A stretch of 64,000 nt of DNA, from positions 372,001 through 436,000 of the forward strand of contig NZ_JAPMLP010000003.1 in the NCBI RefSeq assembly GCF_026410285.1, given 5' to 3'. This stretch comes from Sulfitobacter sp. F26169L (GTDB lineage Bacteria; Pseudomonadota; Alphaproteobacteria; Rhodobacterales; Rhodobacteraceae). This document shows, one piece after another, positions 57,650-64,000 of the stretch (the first letter of the stretch is position 1; each line of letters starts with the position of its first letter). Position numbers and translations under genes: made by a program. A model generated the notes under the pieces. That model ran no database searches. It was not told where the DNA came from and saw only the letters and a list, made by a program, of their open reading frames with translations.

Positions 57650-58591
57650 CTATTTGTATTCGATCAGTGTCTTTCGACGGCCGGTCATGTTGCGCCAATA
57701 ATACCCCAAAACACCTTGCGCCTCGGCGAATTTTCCCAGCACGCTAAAGCTGGCCCACGCTAGCCCCCCGCGCCGCGCCAGCCGTAAGACCTGTAACGGA
57801 TAAACCAACAATAACAGCAGGGCAGCAGGTCCGCTTGCCACAAAGAACAACGCCACCAACAACGGTATGAACGCCCCCCACAGCAGGGCGCGGCGCGTCT
57901 CACCCACCCAGTGTTTCTCGGGCGCGCCGCCATGCAATGCCGCCCCTTCGGCAAAGGCGTGACCTGCCCTTTTGGTGCGTTTCCACCATTGGCCGAACTG
58001 CGTGATTTGCGCGTCATGGCCTGTCATTTCGGCATCCAGCCGCCAGATGCGCCAACCTGCTTGACGCAGACGAATACACAATTCGGGTTCTTCGCCCGCA
58101 ATCAGATCATCTCTGTAACCGCCAACAGATTTGACGGCCTGCACCCGCATCAGCGCATCACCACCGCAAGCCTTTGTCTCGCCCACGGGCGTATCCCATT
58201 CATCGTCGATCAAACGGTTGTAGACCGACGCATCGGGGTGCATTTCACGCCGCCGTCCGCATACAACCGCTATGTCTTGATGCTGCGCCAGAAAATCCCG
58301 CGCCTGCGTCAGCCATTCCGGCTGCATCACGCAATCGCCATCCAAAAACTGCACAAGTTCCGTTTCGTCAGGCAGGTGTGCCAGCCCCGCGTTGCGCGCA
58401 CGCGCGGCCGTGAAGGGGAGCGTCATATCCAGTTCGACCACCGTTGCCCCCCGCTGGCGCGCAGCATCAACGGAACCGTCGCTTGAACCGCTATCGACAT
58501 AGATCACAAGCGGAATCCCCACCAGCGCATCAAGACAGGCAGTCAGGCGCGCGCCCTCGTTCCGCCCGATCACGATGGCTGCAATATTCAT
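57650..58591 (-). CDS. Family 2 glycosyltransferase with C-terminal membrane segments
   Basis: The 313-residue protein has the GT-A opening AAIVIGRNEGARLTACLDAL, VIYVDSGSSDGSVDAA, and LVQFLDGDCVM (metal site), with an acceptor segment GGDALMRV. Two hydrophobic segments at residues about 235-275 anchor it in the membrane. It probably adds a sugar to the polysaccharide repeat. It overlaps the upstream transferase gene by 4 bp. Confidence 0.88.
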   Translation of the reverse strand: MNIAAIVIGRNEGARLTACLDALVGIPLVIYVDSGSSDGSVDAARQRGATVVELDMTLPFTAARARNAGLAHLPDETELVQFLDGDCVMQPEWLTQARDFLAQHQDIAVVCGRRREMHPDASVYNRLIDDEWDTPVGETKACGGDALMRVQAVKSVGGYRDDLIAGEEPELCIRLRQAGWRIWRLDAEMTGHDAQITQFGQWWKRTKRAGHAFAEGAALHGGAPEKHWVGETRRALLWGAFIPLLVALFFVASGPAALLLLLVYPLQVLRLARRGGLAWASFSVLGKFAEAQGVLGYYWRNMTGRRKTLIEYK

Positions 58592-59655
58592 GCGGCACGA
58601 TCTTTCAAAAATCGCCGATAATGATCTGATGCGGTCAAAAATCCGGCTTCATACAGCGGTTCGATCCCTGCCCATTCTTGTGCGGCGTCCGAATGCAACG
58701 TCAGGGCGGATTGCGCATTCAACACTTCAAGCCGCGCCTGATCCTCACCGTGGGCCAGATCACCACTGCCTGCCGTGGCCGCATCGCGCGCAGCGACATT
58801 TCCCGCGAATTTATAGTGGCGGATCACAGCACTAAAATCCGATACGACAACATTTTGCGACAAATGCGGGTGCGGTGCCGGCACCACATCGGGTCCGTTA
58901 AAAATCAGCGGGTGTTTCGTCAGGCAACACGCCTCGCCAAAGACTTTGCCGCGCACGCCACCGAATTTGAATTGCAATTTATCCGATGAAAGTCTGTTGC
59001 CGCGCAGCATGGCATTAAATTCGATGTCAGGTGAATGATAATCAAAACACGCGACTGTGCTGATATCGTAGTGTACAAATTTATTAAGGGATTGCGCAAA
59101 ACTAAGGTCTTTTACCACGTACAGCGGGGTGGGCGGAAACATTTCGAGCATCTGCCCCATCAGGGCGGTTTCGCCGCGCGATTCAAGATAGCCGATTAAC
59201 GCAGGCAAGCCGAGCGTTTTGCGCCCCTCGAAATCAAACTGTTCGTCCATGTCCACATACAGACACCAGCGGTTTTTGCCGTAGGTTTGTGCCGGATAGG
59301 CGCGCATTAAATCCTCGTATTGCGCCAAAGGCAGCACCGCACGGTCGATAACGCATCCCTCTTCCGCCTTGATCCGCGCAATGGTCCCATCCGTGGAGCC
59401 GTTGTCGATGAAAGCAAAATAGCGGATGCCGAGGCTTTTGTAATACTCGAAAAATGCATCGAGATAATATGCGCCGTCACGCACCAGCACAATTGCCAGC
59501 ACCTCACCCTTCGGCACGATGAAACCGCTGCCGTGAACATGCGCAACCGCGCGGGCAAAGCGACGGCGGCGTTTCATCTGCCACAGTCGGTTACGGATGC
59601 GGGCGAAGATTGAGGCGCGATGGTTCATTAGCAGGTATTTACGCCAGTGGCGCAC
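58588..59655 (-). CDS. Glycosyltransferase family 2-like (Glyco_tranf_2_4 type)
   Basis: The 355-residue protein has the core VLAIVLVRDGAYYLDAFFEYY, YFAFIDNGSTDGT and WCLYVDMDEQFDF, a DxD-like motif in the usual position of the family that acts on surface polysaccharides. It lacks membrane segments. The start is GTG at 59655; GAAGAG lies about 11 bp upstream, so an internal ATG at 59628 is an alternative. It forms a two-gene unit with the following GT2 gene. Confidence 0.82.
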   Translation of the reverse strand: MRHWRKYLLMNHRASIFARIRNRLWQMKRRRRFARAVAHVHGSGFIVPKGEVLAIVLVRDGAYYLDAFFEYYKSLGIRYFAFIDNGSTDGTIARIKAEEGCVIDRAVLPLAQYEDLMRAYPAQTYGKNRWCLYVDMDEQFDFEGRKTLGLPALIGYLESRGETALMGQMLEMFPPTPLYVVKDLSFAQSLNKFVHYDISTVACFDYHSPDIEFNAMLRGNRLSSDKLQFKFGGVRGKVFGEACCLTKHPLIFNGPDVVPAPHPHLSQNVVVSDFSAVIRHYKFAGNVAARDAATAGSGDLAHGEDQARLEVLNAQSALTLHSDAAQEWAGIEPLYEAGFLTASDHYRRFLKDRAA

Positions 59656-59943
59656 AACGGTCCACTCTTCACAAACACCGTAGAGCTGTTTGATTACCGG
59701 CGATGCATTTTCGTCCGTTATCCGATGGCTCTTTACCCTCGATCATAGACAATGCCCGTTCGCCATTCAGCCTATTTCGCCTGCGCGTGGCTATGATAAA
59801 TGACAGAACGCTGACCAGCCATGCCAGACCGATCAATCCGAGAGGATTACAGTTGTTTCAAGAGGGTCCCAATCGGAGGAGCGGCGCCGAAAGAAGGCTC
59901 AAAAAAGATGACCGCTCTAGATTATCGACACTCGCGGGTCTGT
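59656..59943. other. Intergenic region between transferase and GGDEF genes
   Basis: About 290 bp without a convincing gene or terminator. It separates the polysaccharide genes from the H-NOX/GGDEF pair on the same strand; short frames here have no recognisable domain. A promoter for the transferase pair is expected here but not resolved. Confidence 0.4.
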
Positions 59944-60972
59944 TCACGGCCTTTTGATACCACGCCCAGTTGGCGGCATCAGACTGTTGGCGGTCTTGCG
60001 CAACTCTGGTGTATAGAACGTCTGTCGCGCGCGGCCATCGTTTTTCGAAGCATATAGTGCGAGGTCCGCATCCTCCATCACGGTTTCGCGGGTCGCGCTG
60101 TTACCACCCTGTATCCAGACCGTGCCGATGCTGGCTGAAATTTCGCACAGCGAATTGTTGAACGGTATAGGAACTTCAATCCGGCCGATGATCCGGCGGC
60201 CAATCCGATCCAGAACGTTGATGTCGCGCACATCCGGCAGAATCACCGTAAATTCATCACCACCTACCCGCGCAACGGTATCGGTCGTGCGGGTCTCTTC
60301 AATCATGGCCTTTGCTACAACTTGCAGCACATGATCGCCCGCTGCATGGCCAAGCGTATCATTGACGGCCTTAAAGTAATCCAGATCAATGTGCATCACT
60401 GCAAAAGCCGCGTTGATGGTCAAAAGCCGCTCCAGCACCTGATCAAGTGCGCGGCGGTTCTTCAGCCCTGTGAGGGTGTCGGTAAACGCCTGCTCCTCCG
60501 CTGCCAACTTGGCGCCCTGAAGACGAAGATTAAGCTTGCGCGAGGATTCCATCGCGGCGGTTTTAGCCTCTACCAGATACAACATTTCTATCGCCAGATC
60601 GGTGGCAGCAAAATCTGCATTGGTCAGCGCATAATCACGCACGCCATCCACGATCGAAATACCAAAAGACAAATTCACAATTGCCGAGTTCTGGCCGCTG
60701 GACACCAGCACACCTTTCAGGCGCGCGGGCGGAACACCTGCCATTTCCAGATGCAGTTTCAAATGGCGTGCGTTCCGTAGCTGGTCCAGTGTTGTGATTC
60801 CGCGCGGTCGCATTACTGTAAACGCATCCAGAAACCGCATTCCGATCAGTGACATATCAGGACGCAACTTTTGTGTTGTCGGACCTATGTGGGTGATAAC
60901 GCCCTGCCCGTCGAGCATCAGGTGCATCGGACACAACATATCCAGCACATCCGGTTCAAAAGCGATCGTCAT
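59944..60972 (-). CDS. Diguanylate cyclase with N-terminal H-NOX-associated-type domain
   Basis: The 342-residue protein has an N-terminal PAS-like, H-NOX-associated domain (residues about 1-140; HLMLDGQGVITHIGPTTQKL) and a short coiled coil (about 140-165). The C-terminal GGDEF domain has DTLTGLKNRRALDQVLERL, HIDLDYFKAVNDTLGHAAGD, and the intact catalytic loop VARVGGDEFTVIL. It should synthesise c-di-GMP. No RxxD inhibitory site is evident before GGDEF. It overlaps the H-NOX gene by 4 bp; in such pairs the H-NOX protein controls the cyclase. Confidence 0.92.
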   Translation of the reverse strand: MTIAFEPDVLDMLCPMHLMLDGQGVITHIGPTTQKLRPDMSLIGMRFLDAFTVMRPRGITTLDQLRNARHLKLHLEMAGVPPARLKGVLVSSGQNSAIVNLSFGISIVDGVRDYALTNADFAATDLAIEMLYLVEAKTAAMESSRKLNLRLQGAKLAAEEQAFTDTLTGLKNRRALDQVLERLLTINAAFAVMHIDLDYFKAVNDTLGHAAGDHVLQVVAKAMIEETRTTDTVARVGGDEFTVILPDVRDINVLDRIGRRIIGRIEVPIPFNNSLCEISASIGTVWIQGGNSATRETVMEDADLALYASKNDGRARQTFYTPELRKTANSLMPPTGRGIKRP

Positions 60973-61556
60973 AAAGCACGCGCGCCCAGTTCAAATTCGC
61001 GCCCGTCTGCAAAGTCTGTTTTGATCAGCCGGATGGAGACAGTTTCCTTCCCCTCTCCACTTTCCTCAAGATCCAACAGGACCAGCGCCCCGTAATCATC
61101 TGCCATCACCCGCAGGACACCCATCATCAGATGCCCGAACCCCGTAAGCGGGCTGTCACAGATCAGGCTATAGTGCCCTTCCTCATGGTTGTGCAGTTCA
61201 ATCGCAGGCAAGTGCAAATCCCCCACCGCCATCCGCGCACGGTCGGGCAAATCATCGAGGGAGTGGAGAAAATCCTCGAATTTCATGCCCCCGAACCTAA
61301 GCAACCGGCGCACAGCTTCGGTATTGGGGTGAGAGACAAGATACGCGCCGATATCTTCCATGAGCTCGCCGCGTTTGCGGCGCAGAACTTCACCCATGGC
61401 ATTCAGTATCGCTGGCGTCACCGCATCATCGTAAACCAGCATTGCTTCGAATTCGATGGTGCTGACACCGGCACGGGCGGTTACGTCCAGCCAAGCATCC
61501 TTGCCATAGCTGTCACACATGTAATTCTGGAAACTTCGATTGATAAGCCCGTGCAT
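60969..61556 (-). CDS. H-NOX (heme NO-binding) domain protein lacking canonical heme residues
   Basis: The 195-residue protein matches H-NOX along its length: MHGLINRSFQNYM, YGKDAWLDVTARAG, and the proximal helix FEDFLHSLDDLP. Aligned to soluble guanylate cyclase (FLQNLDALHDHL), the heme-ligating His becomes Pro104. The YxSxR heme-propionate motif aligns to YSLIC with no Arg. Heme binding in the classical way is therefore doubtful; the closest His residues are His98, His115 and His122. It starts an operon with the diguanylate cyclase, and a CtrA-like site lies 47 bp upstream. Confidence 0.85.
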   Translation of the reverse strand: MHGLINRSFQNYMCDSYGKDAWLDVTARAGVSTIEFEAMLVYDDAVTPAILNAMGEVLRRKRGELMEDIGAYLVSHPNTEAVRRLLRFGGMKFEDFLHSLDDLPDRARMAVGDLHLPAIELHNHEEGHYSLICDSPLTGFGHLMMGVLRVMADDYGALVLLDLEESGEGKETVSIRLIKTDFADGREFELGARAL

Positions 61557-61602
61557 ACTGGCCCCTCGTAATTGCGATGCACATATTGATGACGTGCAAA
61601 AG

Positions 61603-61617
61603 TTAACAAGCGGCTAA
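61603..61617. promoter_or_regulatory. CtrA-like site upstream of the H-NOX/GGDEF pair
   Basis: TTAA-N7-CTAA (on the minus strand TTAG-N7-TTAA) differs from the full CtrA consensus by one base. It lies 47 bp before the H-NOX start codon, a good position for a promoter element. Confidence 0.4.
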
Positions 61618-61642
61618 AACCGGAGCGCAGGCCGAATCGTAG

Positions 61643-63202
61643 TTAAAAATCGGTTGGTGCGCCGCCTTCCGATTTGCGACGTTCGACAAATGCCGCCAGT
61701 TCATCACGGATCGCCACATCCAGCGGCGGCTCTTCGAAACTCGCCACTATTTCCTTAAACATGTGATGCGCGCGCTCTTGCGTCCAGATGCCGCCTGCCA
61801 CCTCCCAGCCCTCGTAATTGGTCCAATCGCTCAAGAAAGGTTGGTAAAATGCGGTCGTATAACGGTCCTGCGTGTGCTGTGTGCCAAAGAAATGGCCCTG
61901 ATTGCCCACCGATTTAATAGCATCAAGCGCGATTTCATCCGGTCCGGTCGCGCAGATTTCAGGGTCCATATAACGCTGGATCTGCTGCAAAACCTCGCAA
62001 TCCATAATGAACTTTTCAGGGCTGGCGATCAGCCCTCCCTCCAGCCAGCCCGCCGCATGATAAACCATGTTGGTGCCTGACTGTACTGCCGCCCAAAGGG
62101 AATTGGACGTTTCCCACATCGCCTGACCGTCAGGTACGTTGGCCGCACATACGCCCGAACTGCGCATCGGCAGTCCGTAAAAGCGGCACAACTGGCCTGT
62201 CATCTGCGTGGCGCGCATGTATTCAGGGGTTCCAAATGCTGGCGCGCCGGTTTTCATATCGACGTTCGAGGTAAACGTGCCAATCGCCACACTTGCCCCC
62301 GGTCTGACAATCTGTGCCAGAGCAACGGCAATCAACGCCTCTGCCAGCGATTGCGCCACCGCGCCCGACATCGTTACAGGTGCCATTGCCCCCGCCAGTG
62401 TGAACGGCGTCACCACCAGCGCCTGATTGCGCCGTGCAATGCGCATCCAGCCGTCCAGCATTGGAATATCGTGCTTTAGCGGCGAAGTAGAATTGATGTT
62501 GGTATACATCTTCGGGCTGGCCTCGAATTCCTCATCCGTCCAGCCGCCGGAAATGCGCACCATTTCCATCACATCTTCTACCCGCTCCTTGCCTAGCGAA
62601 TAGGCATGCATAACCTTATCCGTCAGCGTCAGCTTGTCATACAGCACATCCAGATGCCGGACGGAGGCGTGGATATCCACAGGTTCTACCGGATAGCCGC
62701 CCGCGAAATGGATACAGTTGAAATACTGTGTCAGCCGCAGCAAATCACGGCACATCTCGCGCGTACCGGGCACCTTGCGGCCCAGCGCCATATCCCAATA
62801 ATTCGGCGGTGACGAAACGTTGCCAAAAACCAGATTTTTTCCGCCAATGGTTATCTTGCGATCAGGATTTCGCGGTGTGATCGTAAATTCCGACGGGGCC
62901 ATGGCGACATATTCCATCACCATATCGCGGCCCATGCGCACATTTTCACCGTCAACCGTGCATCCTGCCTTGCGAAACACGTCAAGTGCTTCGTGGTTGA
63001 GAATTTCGATGCCTATCTCTTCAAGGATACGCATCGCCCCGTCATGGACTGCCGCCACCCCGTCGGGGTTGAGTGGTTCTGTGGGGCGGTCGATGTTAAC
63101 AGGCGGGTTCCACGGCATCTGTTCGATTACCGCACTGCCACGGCGGGTTTTGGCACCGGCGCGGCCACCGCCGCGGGTTCTGCGTTTGGGCTCGTCTGTC
63201 AT
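61643..63202 (-). CDS. MttB-family (trimethylamine methyltransferase-like) protein, non-pyrrolysine
   Basis: The 519-residue protein is a full-length member of the trimethylamine methyltransferase family (DGAMRILEEIGIEILNHEALDVF, TPFTLAGAMAPVTMSGAVAQ, CATGPDEIALDAIKSVGNQGHFFGTQHT). No in-frame amber codon is present, so it is the non-Pyl type, members of which demethylate glycine betaine or related quaternary amines to a corrinoid protein. The ATG at 63202 has AAGGAGATG upstream. No corrinoid protein gene is next to it in the window. Confidence 0.88.
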   Translation of the reverse strand: MTDEPKRRTRGGGRAGAKTRRGSAVIEQMPWNPPVNIDRPTEPLNPDGVAAVHDGAMRILEEIGIEILNHEALDVFRKAGCTVDGENVRMGRDMVMEYVAMAPSEFTITPRNPDRKITIGGKNLVFGNVSSPPNYWDMALGRKVPGTREMCRDLLRLTQYFNCIHFAGGYPVEPVDIHASVRHLDVLYDKLTLTDKVMHAYSLGKERVEDVMEMVRISGGWTDEEFEASPKMYTNINSTSPLKHDIPMLDGWMRIARRNQALVVTPFTLAGAMAPVTMSGAVAQSLAEALIAVALAQIVRPGASVAIGTFTSNVDMKTGAPAFGTPEYMRATQMTGQLCRFYGLPMRSSGVCAANVPDGQAMWETSNSLWAAVQSGTNMVYHAAGWLEGGLIASPEKFIMDCEVLQQIQRYMDPEICATGPDEIALDAIKSVGNQGHFFGTQHTQDRYTTAFYQPFLSDWTNYEGWEVAGGIWTQERAHHMFKEIVASFEEPPLDVAIRDELAAFVERRKSEGGAPTDF

Positions 63203-63293
63203 GGGGCATCTCCTTGGAGGTCTGTTTCCAAGAGGCACCAGCCAAACTGCTGCAGCCTATCTGTTCACGACAGATCGTGTCGTATTTGACGGG

Positions 63294-63998
63294 TCAAGTC
63301 GTGCTACGACTGTCCAGCCATGCAGGGATTTCCCCGATATCGCGCAGGACGACATCGGCAAGGGGCGCCAGCACATCTGCTTTGGCAGCTCCTGTCAAAA
63401 CAGCGACCGTGCGCATACCTGCGGCGCGTCCGGCGTTCAGATCGTGGGTGCTGTCACCAACCATCACAACCTGTTCGGGCGGCAGATCAACCGCAGCGGC
63501 AAACGCCAGAAGCTGCCCTGCCGCCGGTTTTCCACCATATCCGCTATCATATCCTGCAACGAAATCGAACATCTGCGTCACACCCGCAGCGTCAAGATGC
63601 GCGCGCGCAGGACCTTCGCTGTCGTTTGTCGCGACACCCAACATTAGATTGCGCGCACGGAATTCCGTTAACAACGGCAACAACGGCACGGCTGCCTGCT
63701 GCGGGGCGTTAACGGCTTCTTCGTCAAGCATTTGCAACAACGCAGCACGGGACATATCGGTAAAATACGGCGCCAAGGCTGTTGCAACCTCTCCCGGTGT
63801 CCCCGCGATTACGATGCTGTCATCCGAGAATTTCCGCGCTGCCGTGTCAAAGCCGATCGCCTCACCAACACGGGCAGCGCGCGCGATGTCACCGTTCGAC
63901 GCACGTAACAGAAATGACGCTGCCCATGCTTCCCACGTGGCGGCGAAGTCAAACAGTGTGCCATCTTTGTCAAAGCACAAACCGCTGATAGGTATATG
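63294..63998 (-). CDS. HAD-superfamily phosphatase (phosphoglycolate phosphatase-like), 5' end beyond the window
   Basis: The frame stays open to the window edge (IPISGLCFDKDGTLFDF), so the N-terminus is cut off and the apparent TTG start at 63980 is probably internal. HAD motifs are complete: FDKDGTLFD with the nucleophile Asp, VATNDSEG (motif II), Lys in GGKPAAGQL, and VMVGDSTHDLNAGRAAG (motif IV). The substrate cannot be read from the sequence. It lies about 90 bp from the MttB-family gene on the same strand. Confidence 0.88.
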   Translation of the reverse strand, partial: HIPISGLCFDKDGTLFDFAATWEAWAASFLLRASNGDIARAARVGEAIGFDTAARKFSDDSIVIAGTPGEVATALAPYFTDMSRAALLQMLDEEAVNAPQQAAVPLLPLLTEFRARNLMLGVATNDSEGPARAHLDAAGVTQMFDFVAGYDSGYGGKPAAGQLLAFAAAVDLPPEQVVMVGDSTHDLNAGRAAGMRTVAVLTGAAKADVLAPLADVVLRDIGEIPAWLDSRSTT

Positions 63999-64000
63999 TT

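Noticed and set aside
61643-63202. Pyrrolysine-type MttB
   Set aside because: The gene has no in-frame amber codon, so it belongs to the non-pyrrolysine branch.

Overview
The window looks like chromosomal DNA of a marine alphaproteobacterium of the Rhodobacteraceae (Roseobacter group). The evidence is moderately high G+C, the nrdR-ribD...ribE-ribB-ribH-nusB and dnaG-rpoD neighbourhoods, the hom/recJ pair, an H-NOX/diguanylate cyclase pair, an MttB-family methyltransferase and CtrA-type TTAA-N7-TTAA sites. The genus cannot be fixed by reading alone. No insertion sequence, phage, CRISPR array or rRNA gene was seen. One tRNA-Glu gene is present, and both end genes run off the window.

Layout. 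0-2.6 kb: a membrane protein and a ClpP-like periplasmic protein, then about 800 bp without a clear gene but with a perfect CtrA-type site. 2.6-11.8 kb: the riboflavin operon, split by an opposite-strand capsule cassette (KpsS-like, OPX lipoprotein, KpsC-like). 12-17.1 kb: two tandem secreted paralogues, then dnaG and rpoD with a good terminator. 17.2-19.3 kb: decaying DNA with a PEP mutase/isocitrate lyase-family pseudogene and an ada gene that has lost its methyltransferase core. 19.3-31.7 kb: housekeeping and metabolic genes (glutamate dehydrogenase, YbaK-like deacylase, three Tad-type envelope genes behind a CtrA site, 3-hydroxyisobutyrate dehydrogenase-like, pirin, TetR with operator, homoserine dehydrogenase, RecJ), then tRNA-Glu.

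32.2-59.7 kb is a polysaccharide locus: initiating sugar phosphotransferase, an unusual BY-kinase-like ATPase with a degenerate Walker A, GumC/Wzz, Wzx-like flippase, Wzy-like polymerase, WecG/TagA transferase and several glycosyltransferases. Inside it, on the minus strand, sits a tightly coupled seven-gene operon (54971 to 38053): a type I PKS, a glycosyltransferase, an NRPS, a phosphopantetheinyl transferase, a Tat-exported SGNH-like hydrolase, a large SGNH plus glycoside-hydrolase-like protein, and a GT2 enzyme. The NRPS is formyltransferase / degenerate condensation-like / adenylation domain split by a luciferase-like monooxygenase / carrier. Its ten specificity positions read DILQMGMIWK, close to the glycine code. 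The PKS is KS-AT-KR-DH-ACP-TE, with KR before DH. The operon has no exporter and no regulator. My working hypothesis is that it makes a small glycine-derived, possibly formylated and hydroxylated acyl group, or a glycosylated metabolite, that is attached to or exported with the exopolysaccharide. This is the most interesting system in the window.

59.9-64 kb: an H-NOX/GGDEF signalling pair, in which the H-NOX lacks the usual heme-ligating His, may link a signal to c-di-GMP and hence to matrix production. It is followed by an MttB-family methyltransferase and a partial HAD phosphatase.
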